Positions 23,901-37,003 of a DNA stretch of 64,000 bases are shown one piece after another. The stretch comes from Dimorphilus gyrociliatus. Lineage: Eukaryota > Annelida > Polychaeta > Dinophilidae. Every line of letters begins with the position of its first letter. Position 1 is the first letter of the stretch. The position numbers and the translations under genes are program-made. The notes under the pieces were generated by a model. The model did not search any database. It saw only the letters and a list, made by a program, of their open reading frames with translations, and was not told the DNA's origin. The stretch is from assembly GCA_904063045.1 (NCBI GenBank), contig CAJFCJ010000007.1, positions 1,508,873-1,572,872 of the forward strand. Direction: 5' to 3'.

Positions 23901-26900
23901 AAACAATAATCATACTCTATCTCTAAATAGCTATTGTATAAAAATAAATAACCGTTCTTTCATTAGTTCTGACTCTTCAGTAAACAGCTCTCTGATGACA
24001 GAGAAGAAGACTTCATCCTTAGTGCCTTGGAAGAAAGTTAAGGCTGCATCTTGCGCTTTAGCATTGGCATTATAGCATATGAACGACATCAAAGCAACAA
24101 TTTCACGTATGATACTCTTTTTACGACAGTGCATTAGCGTCATTAAAACCTGAATAAGATCGTTCTCGATATAAAAGTCTTGTAATTCACGTAGCTTTTG
24201 TAGCATGCTAGAATAAATAAAAAAAAATTATCTTTAGATAGGGATGGGAGAGAGAGAGAGATAGGGATTTAATAAAGAAGTCACTGTAACACATTTGCGT
24301 CTACTTTACTTACACTTTGTAAGTGGCTAGCAGGCGATCTCTTTGACTATCAGGCATTAATACTATCTTATTGTGCAAAGACGCTCGAAGAATTTGAAGG
24401 CAGTGAATAATCAAGTCATCATTTACCAATTCGTTCTTTTGCTCCTTAGCGACTTGAGCCGAATGCCTAATCAGGCAAAATGCCAAATGTATTAAACGTA
24501 CTTCTTAATTAGGGTTTACAAACTTTAGATAACATATAACCAATAAGCAATCGTTGTATTTTAAATTAGTTTTCGTTTCTTTCCGATCTATAAATACTGT
24601 AACTTGCAATTGAAATCCTTCGAAGAGAGGTAATGACCACGGGGCACTATCTGGGATATACGCTTTGTTCCGTAATTTATCTTTTACAGGTCCTATTTGA
24701 GCTTGGCAAGTATTTGGTTTCTCCAACAGCAATCTACAGTTTGATGAAAAAATTTGTAGCTGTTTGTTGAGCGATATTTCTCTTGTGTGAGCTAATAAAG
24801 TTTCTGTGTTCATCTAGAGGTATACCGTGAGAGTTAGAAATTAATATGCATATCAGTCATAACAAAGAATCATATACTCGTCTGATCATGGGGGGACTTT
24901 TTGCTTTAGTAATCCTCGCTTTTACAGCCTCAATTTGCTTTTATTAGTAATTAAGATTAGCAGTGACTATAAATAGAATAATCTCAATAGTGAAAGTAGG
25001 CTTACCTGTTCATCATATCCAACTTTAAGCATGATAGCTTTAGATAAATTTTGTAGTTTTTTTACAGACATTCCAAGTTGAGCATTTGCAACCAAGGGCA
25101 CAAGAATCTAATGTAAATAAAGAAATGACAAACACGCTTTATCAAGCGAGAAAACTCTCTCGATGACACTACACTTTGGCACAAGGCAAGTAACCGTCAA
25201 TTATCTTTTTTGCAAATGTTTACTTACTAAAATATTTGGAACAGCTTTCCTAATAACGTTATGTTCATCGTCATAGTGAATCCTATCTTTATGATATCTA
25301 TGTAGGAAGGTTTGCAAAAACGGCAATATCGTTTCTATGAAATACATAACTTTCTCTTGTAGCCCGCTCGAATCCTTCCTGTCACTGTTTATTGTATCCC
25401 TTGTTTATTCATCTGTTTATTTCTTAATACGGCATGTAAACTCAGAATATATATTTTTTATGTTCTTTACAAATAGTTACTTCCTAATGCCAAAATATTT
25501 CTATATAAACAAACTAACTAATAGACATCAAATTTTTTATTAAAGCGCTATTTTAGCATCAAATTTAATAATTATAAAAAATAGAATTACTGTGAATGTA
25601 AAGAACAAAAAAAAAAGATATTTCTGAAGTTTTTAATGCTTTTTAATGTTTTTTTCTTTTTAGATAGAAATATATGATAAGGTAACATCTGACCTTTCAT
25701 CTAGTCTGTAAGACAAAGACGAGATTTCTTCTATACTTTTCTCTGCTAAAGCCTTTTCTAGGCTTACAGCTTCGTCCCCTAAATCTTGTACAAACTTCCA
25801 AATAAGCCTATGGAATTAGTGATCATTTATTGCAAGGTTTATACCCGAAAAGTAATCGATCGTATAAGGAGGCAATTACAGAGGGAACTATACGTTCATC
25901 GCAAATCTCTTGCTATTATTCATACGAAAAGCTTAAGTGCAATAGGGCACGCGAAATTCGATATATTTCTTCTGACTAACAATTATGTTACTGTTTGTAT
26001 TGAATGCTCCTGGTTCAAACACGTTTTAATGACACTTTTCTACTTCCTAAACAATCCATTTTTCGCCCTTTACCTAAACAAAGGCACAAATTAAATTCTG
26101 CATAATGATATAATTATCGACAAAACTCGCCAGAGCGCCCTCTAGCGGAAAACTTCGCTTTGCACCACTCTTACTCTCCTGTCTGCCTATCCCTTGTCTA
26201 GTTTGCCTCTGCTCGATAGCGTCGGTGATAAAGGAAATGCAGGCGAAAGTTCTATTAATCTTTTCCTTGCTGACAATTCTCTATGTCACGTCGGCAAAAA
26301 CTCATAAAGGTTTGTATAGTTTACCTAGAACTCGCAAACGAATAAAACATTAGGCACTTTGTTTGAAAGATGATTAACAAAGTGTTCCTAATTTCTGCAG
26401 CTAGATGCGGAAAATGGCAGAACAAAGGTGAATGCAATCTACAAAAAGGGAAAAGTTGTGGTAAAGGATTTCAGTTGCAAGAACGAAAATTAGCCGCTAC
26501 GGCAAAGTGTTCGGAGGCTCCAAAAGAAAGGAAGAGAGTGTGTAAAATTTCTTGCAGGAAAAAAAATAAGAACAATAAAAAACAGAGTTTGACTCTTGAA
26601 GGTAATTCGATATTCCCCTCCTATCGTGCCTTATAATTCTATTTGTAGGTTGCAAGTACGTGACGAAAAGAGCTTCCAGCTGCTTGGAAGAACAGGAATA
26701 CGAATTAGTGAAACATAATTCAACGACTTGTATACCAATGATTAGTAAACTTGTTTCTTGTAAAGGTAAACAAAGAGGGAGGAACAAAAAAGGTCAGTAG
26801 CAAATGTCACTGATTAATTTATGACAAATAGGGAATAAATCCATTATATTTGCTTTATGTGAAATCCGGCCTTGATAAAAAATGTTTTGCAGATATTTGT

Positions 26901-29900
26901 ATAGCCAATGATAATTTTATTGAAAATATTTTTCTTTCTTTAATCGTACAGCTTGCTATTATTCTATCACGAAGAACAACTGCACGGATATGTCTAAATT
27001 CTACAACATAACTAAAACCTTAATTAAAGGCAAACCTGAATGCGATAAAATAAGAAAAGAAAGTAAGCTTTGTCCTGCTCATGGTGGTCCTCCTTGTAAA
27101 TATCAAAAGAGCAAATGGAGTGATTGCGATTTAAGAACATTTACCAAGGAGAGAGTCCGACAGCTAAAATCCACAAAACGTATTTCGGATTCAAAATGTC
27201 GAAAGGAAATTGTTGAGAAAAAGCCTTGCATTCCCAAGAAGATACTTACAGTGTGCAAATATAACGCAACTAAGATCTCTAAAGCCGTTAAACGTTTGGA
27301 ATGTAAAAAGGATGGACGCTTTACTCGTTCTGAAATTCTGAATGAGAAAGAATCGTCGAAAGATTGTCCATTTTACATAAAATTTATTAAGCCGTGTAAA
27401 CGTCGTAAGGAGCCGAAAGCTAAATGTTTTTATGATAAGAAAGGAGGTTGGACACCTTGTACTCTCCATAAACGATCCGTCGTTGGCGCTTTAAGAGGTA
27501 ATGAGAATGCCTGCTCGAAAGAGGAAACTATTGTGGAGAGTTGTAACTAATTTGTTATTTGTTCATTTACTAACAATTTGATTAGTTTGATTTGCGTAGC
27601 AAAACGAAAGCGAAAGTATATACATTTATGTACGTTATTCATGTATATCCATATTGTACACATTGCTCAGTTCTTAAGATGGGATAATTTGAGCACAGCT
27701 TTTCACTCTGAATAACGATTACTCATCCCTGAAATAGTTCATAAAGGCTTCAGTTTGAGATATTTCTCTTCTTTTTTTACATATATGAATTATTTCAGGA
27801 TTTGAGTGGTCTAATTTCAAATCCTCTTGCGTCAAGGATGTCAGTAGTTTATGACATATTATTTCCCCATTAATTGATTAATTAATTGTTAATGAATATC
27901 TATGATGACTCTTACTAAACTAGTTGACTAATTAATGATTAATGAGCGTTGGAGATAATACCCATACATGACCTATATAAACTGACTGCTTTAAACCAGA
28001 TTTTTCCAGTTCGACTCTTTGCTCGAGTTACTCTGATCTGTGTACTGCTTTAATTTTCGCTTGTAATATTGTACATTGTATACCTTTCAAATATTATAAC
28101 TTATATATAAAGCATAATACTACGCAAAAGGTTTCAGAAGTATACAAATTAATTATTGTAAAACTATAAATATTAACTAAAGTACTGTGTATATCAAGCT
28201 TACAAAGTGTAAACTTATGTTATTCGTTTATAAAGTGTAATAATTAAAAAAAACAGACTGTTCCTCATTTTGTAGTTGCTGTCAAGTTCTTTGTTTTTTT
28301 TTTCTTGTAGAGATCGTTTATGAATAAAATAAAATATAGAAAGACATCTTTTTTTTTTTTAAATGGAAAATCTCTAATAATACTCTTCCAACCGTTTTTT
28401 ATGCGCTGGATAAATTGTTTAACTAAAGAGATTTACTTACTTGTTATGAGCTATAACCGTTTCGAACAGTTGCTTTTCGTTTACGGAGGGTACAATATAA
28501 ACCCACGTCAGAAAATCAATAAAGGGTTTCTTTATTGAAATTTGTATATCGTAGTTGTTTAAAATAGTGAGTATCTCCTCCAAGGGTAAGACATTCTCGC
28601 AGAAAGACTTAATGTACTTTTCGTCACCCTGAGTAGAAAAAAGAAAAAACAGTGTGAGGTTAATTCGTCCCTGGGCAAAACAATGATGACTCTAGCTTGG
28701 ATACAAATATACTTAATGATAAAAACCTTGGCGCAAAAAGCCAAGAGTTGTATCAAGTTTAAAAGATACTCTAAACTTTGGGCTCCTTCTTCTCTTAAGA
28801 GAATTTTTCTTCTGTCGTGTGCCTGTAATTCAAGTGCACGAAAACCGATGGGGAAAAATTGCATTACATATTTCATAATCAGTATTTGATTTTTCCGAAT
28901 TATATGTTCATCTATGCTAACGCCATCTACGGATACAAGAATGGAGAGAATTTTTGCAAAGAGAGGATATTTTTCTCCATATTTCGATAAAATTTCAACC
29001 AGTTTATTTATGGAATTAGTACTTATTCTCCAACAAAGTCTATAGTTCTGGTAGAAAATCTAGAAATTATTGACAAGTGTTAGCTCAGTTTGATTTCAAT
29101 TCAAAAAATGAATGTAACATACGTGAAACAATAAACTTGCTAATAATTCAGGCTTTTGACGAATGATCAGCAAAAGATCTAGATGATTAAATAATAATTC
29201 CTGACATCGTTCATTTTCAATAGTTAATTTGATTAATAATTCCATAATACAAGTAATGACTGTGACTAACTTTGGGCCAAACTGTTTACATAAATACAAA
29301 CAAATGCAATAAAAATAACCTCATTTAGTCATGAATTTTCAATCTTATACCATAGTCTCACTCCTTTGAATTTTACGAAGCAATTCCATAAGTAGCGAAA
29401 CAACTCCGTGATTGATTAGCATGCCTTGCGCTACTGGATTGGAAATGGTTGTGTCACAAGGCTCTAAATAATCTCTGTGATAAATATATATATACATATA
29501 TATGTGTGTATATATTAAACATTAACAATATTTAAAAACAATAAATTCACTTTGCGAATTTTCTCAATACCGAGCAAATATCATCAATATGTTCAACGTA
29601 AACTTGTAAGCGTACTAATCTACGTAAGATGGGAACATGCTCCTGCAATTCATTATTAATCTCTTTGGTTTCTTTTGTTATTAAAATCTGTTGTTGTTTA
29701 AAAATATCAACAAAAATATACATTTCACTGAGATTTTTTTAATAATATATACCTGACTTTCGATACCATCCCTGAATAAATGAAGCGGAAATTCGTAATA
29801 ATTTCTTATGGTAAGAAAAGCCTTATTGATCATTTCCGGTTCTCCAATCTTGGAAATATTTACCATCTCTTTCGGTAATTTAGCATAGAATGGAATCGAC

Positions 29901-32900
29901 GTGTAGTCAAACATTTTCCCAATTTCTTTCATTAACAACTTTGTATATCTTATTCTTTTGCTATCATCTCTAAATTAACAATAAGAATGATAGATAGAAT
30001 TTTATCAATTATTAAACCTAGTATGTTAATTTACTCTTTAATGATCTTCTCAAAATCTTCACCAAGTAAAGCACTTAAACTTGATTGGACTTCTCCACTC
30101 TCGATTTGTTTGAAGAAATGGACAAATTTCTAATTAATTTAATTCTAAATTTTAAAATTGTAACGTATTTTTGTTGATGTAAATTTTAACCTTTAAGGTT
30201 TTCTTTTCCTCCAACTCCATTATCATTGCTATGGTATCCATAATTCTAGTATGAAGTATATTATTTTTTTAAAATATACTATAGATTGAGTATATCACAT
30301 AACAAAAGCTTATGGGCTTTTTCTCTCCTTAGATTACTTACTGACAGTAAATATCCGTGATAACTTCTAGGTTTTTTTCAAGTTTTGGTCTGAAAGAAAC
30401 TTGTTTTTTCATCTTCTTTATATTAAAAACCGTTTGAAATGTCGATTGATCCTCTTCAACACCTATTATTCTACCCTCAGAAGTTAATAGTTGTTTTATT
30501 TCTGCGTTAGTGTAGTAACCGTATTTCATGAGACAATGACTCAACTGAAATAGCTTGAAAGACAAATAAGATCACTATGTTTTTATATAAAATATTATAT
30601 ATCAAAGAATTTACTTTTACAGCAAAATAGTTTTCTCGAACGTGAGTTTTAGCAACTAGCTTGAAGTTTTTTGAGTACTCCTGTATAAACTCTTTCAAGT
30701 GGCCTAAAGTCGCCAATTTAGTCTTGTCTAACTGTTTTAGATGGGTATTTTTATATTTTTTTTTAGTTTTCGTTATTGCTTTAAGTGTTTGCAAGTAGGA
30801 AAGAAAAGTTTACATACATATTTAGAGCTTTGAAGTGCTATTTCATCTGCATTTGGTAGATCTTCTTTCAAAGATTCGTTGGAAAAAACGTTACTTATGC
30901 AATCGATAAGAGACGTATTACTACCCACTTCAATATAAGCGTCTGAATTAAATTAATGAATTTAGTAAAGTTTAATTCATTGTTAACAGTTATCAATATC
31001 TTACTTGTAACAAGTGAGCAAAATAGTGAACGTATTAAAGGATCTATCGACTCATCTTTAATAATAAGAAAATAAACATCCCAATTAATGAAACCCTTTT
31101 CTATTAGTAGATCAATGCAAGTATGGTTTCTGTTCATGCAAAATGCTTCAAACAATTTTAATTGGTTACAAATGTAGTTATAGTCGTCCAAACGTAGACT
31201 AAAATTTGATAACAATTCAGTTGATCTTTTCCTTTTGATAAGAATTTTACCATCCGAAACAAAATATTCAAAAAACACATTTTTAACTTTTAATATTTTT
31301 TGACAAATTAGCGTTTGTTTTTGGGTAATAGCGGCACCTTTACAAACACATAATACATGTAATAGCTGTAGATATAATGGATCCTAGAAAAAAAACCATA
31401 ACAAACGGAGAAAAATATCAAATTATCTCATTTAATGCAAATTAAAAAATTAGTCAAGTACCTTTGTAGATTTCAACAATTTAATAAAGCTTATTATTTG
31501 CTTATTTGTAATTTTTTCGATAACTGATTTTTTATCTTTTATCATTTCTATCACAACTTTTGCTACATCTGAGTATAAATAGTCCTATTATTTCAATAAA
31601 AGGATAATGATTAAGACAATATAATTAAAAAAATAGTCGAAAATAAATATTAAATACCTCCTCCGCTAACCGGGATAAGAGAAAATCGAAATAGTTTGAT
31701 ATATGCAAGCAACTTTCTACATTCATATCTTTAATACTCGTCAAAATGACTTTATAGATTACACGATATATTTGCATCATAAAGTCTTCTTTCTGATTGG
31801 TTTCCAATAATTTCAAGAGAAGATCTAAAATCTTTGGGAGTTTAAAAATAAACAAAAATGTAACTTTCCGCAAACAGAATAGGCTTTTTTATACAATTTG
31901 TCAGATAGTTGTTTTTGTTAAATAGCTTTTGAAACAGCAAACTACAAAATCAATATGGTCTTACAGAATTGGATCATATATCAGAGTTTACAAGAAAAGT
32001 ACATTTCGTAATACTATTTACACCTCAAATTAATCCCATAAACCTTTAAAGGGAAAGATAATATAATTTAAATATTCTAAAATATGAGAAAAAAAGTAAA
32101 CATTAAGATATCTAACAAAGAGATAACTTTTCTATAAAACTAAAATCAAAATATACTAGACGCCTACAATAATAAGCAAAATGGGCGTCACATAAATTGG
32201 TAAATAGAGGAGATGCAACAGTTTCCATCTACAGATAAAATTAATAGATTATATTCGAGGATATTTTAATAAATCTTCAAGTCGTACTGAAGTTAAAAGG
32301 ATTTATATTTTATGAGAAAATATTGGGATATAATAGAATTTTCTTGTAGAAATTATTGAATAACGCAATTATCATCTAAAATATCTCTTTTCCCATCTTA
32401 ATAACTAATTGGTTATTTTGAGAATAGAGATAGAAACGCTAAATAATAATATATTTTCTTACAGTCGATTCCCTCAATAGTTTTTGTGCTTTTCGATGAT
32501 AAGGCGTTGAGCATTTCTCAACAAATGCATTCAATTCTTCCAAAGTCTAAACCAACAGTTTAACGTTATTAGAATATTTAAGAGAAAAAAGACATAATAT
32601 TACTAATAGTATCTTCTGAAATTCTGTATAATTCAATTGAACATTTTGCTGCCTTTGAACGATAATATTTCTAAGACAAGGAATAAGACCAATAATATAA
32701 TTATAATCGGCAACGTTAGCTGGATCTACTAAAATCATAGTAAAGGCATCGGAATATTTTATTTTTGATTTGGCAGATATTTGTTTCAAATTCCCCTTAT
32801 CCCAAGAATTTTTCTTCCTTTTATATACAATTACTATAAAAAGAAGAGGAAATAGTAAATTTTAACTATTCTACTCTATTCAACAATGTACGAAAAATAA

Positions 32901-34570
32901 CTCACAGCCTTCTGAGCATATCCATAAATTTGTAGCCATGTGCTGAATACGAGCATCAGACCAATCTTGCACTATTCCTGATTGTTTTACGACTGGATGT
33001 AAACTGAAAACCGTAGAAGGATCTGTGCCATTGTCAGTTAATACTACAACGTTGTTTGATATACAGAGATAAAGCCTTGAACTCATATGTCGAATTCGAA
33101 TAGGTTGTCCCCAAACCAGTAAATCACCTATGAATTTAAGAAAAAAAGGCCCCATTTACTATAGCTTTTATTAAAGGACAAACGCCGCGCGTCTCGTCAA
33201 GTCTTTACCGTGCAAAACGCTAGTAGCTTGTTCAATTTGCCAATAAGAGAAGCAACGAGTTGATTGATAGAGGCTCTTAGAATCAAACATATCACATTCT
33301 CGAACTCTGAGGTGAACTGGAAAAATCGCATCGTTTACAGTCGATAACTTTATCGTGAAAATGATAATTACCATCTTCGAATTGAGGTTCCCCAAAAATA
33401 CCTTCGGCAATTAAATTTGCCTGTAGATACTTGTGACGAAATTGAATAATAGATCCTCCCTGTCAAAATCATTGATTGTTTGATTAATTTAAAAGCTGAC
33501 CTTTGAATACAAACTATTAAAGCTCCATCCGTTTCTGAGTTTCTAAAAGTCTTTCGAATAATTGCAAAATCAGAACTTTCTAGCGCAAGATTTAATTCCG
33601 ACCTATGCAAGTTTGAAATAAAATATTTAACGAGATGTTTTTATCATGGATTATTAAATTAAATTATTCAGAGAGGTAGCTTACCAAGTACAATCGACAA
33701 AGGAATAAATATCACATCTATCGCTTACATGAAGGTATTGCCCATTCAATTTTTCGCTTTCGAATACCACCTCATCCCCACTTCGAACAATATCCCCTTC
33801 CGCTTTTATTCTATAACGGGGCATGATACGAAATTGAGCAGTTTTACCATTGTGAATCTCCATTTTTACCTAGTTTAAATGTTAAAGAAGATTAACTATA
33901 AACACAGGGATTAGGGAGCAAATCGAACTTTTAGTTTATTCTTATCTCTTAGGCTGGTTGTTGACGTGTCAACTTGAATGAATTTATTCGTAAACAAGTG
34001 TCGTAATTGAATACATTCCCCGTAGCGTATAAGTTTTCCCCTCAGTCTCCTTTCTTCGGCTACATTATCTTCATTTTCAGTTTCAGCCGATCGCTGTTAG
34101 AATGGCTATTTAATTTAAAAAGCTAAAGAAAAAGCACATCTTTCGAATACCTTTGCATCTTTAAGGGCTTCAGATTCTTCACCGGTCATCAGAGCTTTAC
34201 CATAGCTTTCCTTTAAAAGTCTATACTTTTTATTCAACTTGTATCGATTTTGAGGGCAAATTTCAAATGTAATCACTGTTCAAAAAATTAAAAACTTAAC
34301 TAATCAGGCTATATATCAAAATGAAACTGGATTAAGAACTTTGCGAATCAGGGATATCCTTTGGGCATAAAACATCTTGATTATTAAACACAAGTAAGCC
34401 ATTGTATTGAGATCTAATGGAACAATTATTTTTTTAATGAATTGACAAAAGAAATATTAATCATACGAATAAAATTACCCAGAAAGTTCAGAGAAGACAA
34501 ATCCAGAGTTTTCAGACGAAAATAAACAAACGTAATCACCAATATGAAGTGAATCTTCATATTCAGCCAT
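20913..34570 (-). CDS. Divergent inositol 1,4,5-trisphosphate receptor (ITPR-like calcium release channel)
   Basis: Very large multi-exon gene for an ER calcium channel. It begins at the ATG 34570 with LHIGDYVCLFSSENSGF, the family N-terminus, then MIR domains (34350-32880), a RIH/IP3-binding core (32790-31300), long helical RIH-associated segments (31300-23000), then the membrane part. The last exon (22073-20913) has SVTxNGR-like VTQNGRSLLGVALMAS, the inner pore helix LNIAFGIIVDTFSEL, the CFICNRNSYEF..H..H zinc site, and a coiled-coil tail. Basic ligand residues are partly kept: IRKTFR at 33542-33559 (human R265, R269) and RKAQKLLR at 32472-32495 (R504, K508, R511). The pore filter, GGGVGD in typical receptors, reads YGVIGD at 21519-21536 and the loop is about five residues shorter. 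Identity to known ITPRs looks low throughout. It is a paralogue or a fast-evolving orthologue. One 2.6 kb intron contains a midkine gene. Confidence 0.85.
25808..28440 (-). other. Long ITPR intron hosting the nested gene
   Basis: The donor at 28440 (AACAA|GTAAGT) and acceptor at 25808 (CCATAG) join in phase to read HNKLIWKFVQDL. At 2.6 kb this is about forty times the usual intron here. Outside the midkine gene it holds AT-rich DNA, including TTAATTGATTAATTAATT-like runs near 27870-27950. Confidence 0.75.
26237..27550 (+). CDS. Midkine/pleiotrophin-like secreted heparin-binding factor, nested in ITPR intron
   Basis: Secreted, Cys- and Lys-rich growth-factor-like protein. Exons: 26237-26309, 26401-26601, 26649-26792 and 26952-27550, all phase-1 joins. 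Exon 1 gives a signal peptide (MQAKVLLIFSLLTILYV). The following exons carry repeated midkine/PTN-type modules; the clearest is CKYQKSKWSDCD with ..CRKEIVEKKPC (27096-27230), the pattern of the PTN C-terminal domain. Two more modules follow, CKYNATKISKA..C and CFYDKKGGWTPC..C, and two more Cys-rich units precede. With about 338 residues it is much longer than vertebrate midkine (about 140) and also than Drosophila miple. It lies entirely inside intron 25808-28440 of the opposite-strand ITPR gene. Confidence 0.85.
31832..32462 (-). other. Unusually long ITPR intron without a gene
   Basis: 631 bp intron between RKAQKLLREST and ILDLLLKLLE in the IP3-binding core. Phase continuity is exact. No coding signal is seen inside on either strand. 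Confidence 0.6.
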
Positions 34571-35899
34571 AACTAACAAACTAACAGTATAAAGTTGTTA
34601 AGAATAACGGACTATTACATCCATATTTTGTACTATAAAAGTCTTTTTTCTTTGACTGAAACTATTTTTACATAATAGGTCAGTATAATAGACTATAGGC
34701 TAATCCACGAAAAATTATTCAATGGTTGCTATACCACGTTTTAATATGACGATCAATTCTTCAATCAATATATCCCTGTGATCATTGATCTTACCTCACT
34801 AGGCATATATAACCCAAAATGTTTTATCGCCGTTTAAGGAGATAAGGCTCCATAATCCCCAAAGAGGGAGACTCTACGCATATTTACATATTCACTATTA
34901 TATTTTAATAAAATTCACTTATGGAATGAAAATAACACTGGGAATTAATGAATATGTAAAACGTGTGATCTTCTGATTATTAACAAGAGAAATAATATAT
35001 TTAATCCTAAGTGTAAATGTTAATTTGGTTATTTGTATAGATGACGCGCGAAATCAATTCAAATAAGATCAAGAAAATTAAGAGGGCGCCTTGGTCTGAA
35101 CGGTCGCTAAGGGCTTGTTTATCCACCCTACAAAGCAGACAACAACTTGAATTTAAGTAAAGTGAACATAAAGGTAAGTATTTTTTTTTAAAATTCACTT
35201 AAAACCACTTAAGATTGTTGAATTTGTAAATAAATTTTTAACACTAACAAAGTGTTACTTGGTATCTGTCTGACTGTGTTTGCATGAATCTTCAGTAGAT
35301 ACCTAATAGCTTTCTCAACTGACGACTGGGTGTGAATTCGAAAACTACGGTTTTAAGTAGTCTTTTATTAAACAACACATAAAAATTGTATTTTGTTTGA
35401 TAACAATATTGGGTTCTCAGTATTTTCCGTCTAGACAAGTGGTACTTCATAAACTAGTTTTAACTGTAAAAAATATAGTCAGCGATAAAGAAATTGTTGT
35501 AATATTGCGTAAAATAAATCATAAAGTAGTAAATCAATAACATATTATCTCTTATCGAAATTCTTTAAAGAGTAAAATCCAAAAGTAGATAATTTTAGAA
35601 AAGTATAGGCCTCATTACTTAATCCATTTAAAAAGGCTGTTACAGTCCAAGATTATCCCTTTCAGCCGATTAGACGCGCTAATTGAAAGGCACAACTTGT
35701 TTACTAGACAACAGCAACGAGAAATGATATATTTTTCATAAGTTCTAGTAACTTTTTTTAGTTTAAATTAAAATGTTTTTTGCTTAGCGGCCGCCAGGTG
35801 TCTCACTTGAAGTGTTTCGTGGTTGCCTCACGACGGCTTTAACAAGTCTTTAGCTTCATCTTAGGCGTTTATTTAAATTGAGATTCTTTCAGAAAAGAA
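34571..35899. other. Divergent spacer between ITPR and ODF3-like gene
   Basis: 1.3 kb and AT-rich; no coding region, RNA gene or repeat recognised. Presumed to carry the promoters for both genes. Confidence 0.5.
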
Positions 35900-37003
35900 A
35901 TGGTCTACGTATACACGAAACCCCGAGGTCCCATAGCTGCTATGTACAGCAGTCCTGGACCTTGTTATGGCTTGAGGAGTCTTGTCGGAGCATATGACCA
36001 TGATCCTCGTAGTGTCCATTCAAAGGGACCAGCCCATTCTTTTGGAATCCGTCACGGTAAATGGAGAGATGATGCGGGACCTGGTCCAGCTTATTTTCCT
36101 GACCCGAAAATATACAAGTGACTATTTAACTATTTATTGTTCTATTTTTCTTATGCGAATGTCATTACTTTGATAATAGGGACGGCATGGACGGATCTCC
36201 TCATTACTCGCTCTATAGTAGACCAAGGGACTCGGCAGCCTTTAAGACTCCCGGTCCTGGAACTTATTCACCAGAAAGAACCGGACCAAGTGCCAAAAAA
36301 ATGCCCCCAGCATACACGTTTGGTTTAAGACATCTTCATAGAAGAACTGATAATACACCAGCCCCTAACAACTATAGTCTACCGGCTCAAATGGGTAGAA
36401 CTATACAAAGTGGAAAACGTCAGGCCCCTATTTATAGTATGACTGGACGTAGTAAAAGAGGTGAGTGTAAAATTAATAATGTAGTAACAAAAAAAGTTTT
36501 TAATAATTTATCTCTCAATCTCCAGGTGGCTTCCACGAAGACCTTTCTAGAACTCCTGGTCCTGGCGCCTACGGAACAGCTAATCCCGATATTTATAAAT
36601 TGAAAGGACCCACCTACAGCCTCACTTCAAGGAACATGATGCCATCGGATGCCACAAGGAAACCTGGTCCCGGTGCTCATCAATCGGAGAGGGTGAGTAT
36701 AAGTAATTCACCATTCGCCACTATTTTCTGTTTAACAACTATGAAAAGAGGCGATAAATTCTATGCCCCATAAGGCTTTGAATATTGTATAATTATTGAT
36801 TATGGACGACTTTTCAGGTATGGGCTCATAAACGAGCAGCCCCAGCCTTTTCTATGGGTATACGACATAGTCAATGTAAGTAAAATTTAATTACAATATT
36901 AATTAGTTATTTAATTACGTTTTCATTAACCAATTACAAAACTATATGTATCGCTTTCATTTCAGATATCTGCCCTCTTATTCTTAACGTCGACAATTGT
37001 TAG
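35900..37003 (+). CDS. ODF3: Outer dense fibre protein 3-like (ODF3/CIMAP1), copy 1
   Basis: Sperm-tail/ciliary-microtubule associated STPGR-repeat protein. Exons: 35900-36117, 36180-36460, 36526-36692, 36818-36875 and 36966-37003. The start MVYVYTKPRGPIAAMYSSPG matches the conserved N-terminus of ODF3. STPGR-type repeats (SSPGP, TPGPGTYSP, TPAPNNY, TPGPGAYG, KPGPGAH) are spaced along the chain, with interleaved FGIRH, FGLRH and MGIRH motifs. The C-terminus RHSQYICPLILNVD matches the family end. About 253 residues, the normal length. A paralogue lies at 42724-43646 on the other strand. Confidence 0.93.

Noticed and set aside
25786..26094. Plus-strand 102-codon open frame
   Set aside because: Begins inside a minus-strand ITPR exon and continues into its intron; no homology and no splice or signal features.
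27840..27960. Repeated TTAAT-type motifs suggesting a mobile element
   Set aside because: No open reading frame, no terminal repeats and no target-site duplication; probably AT-rich intron sequence.
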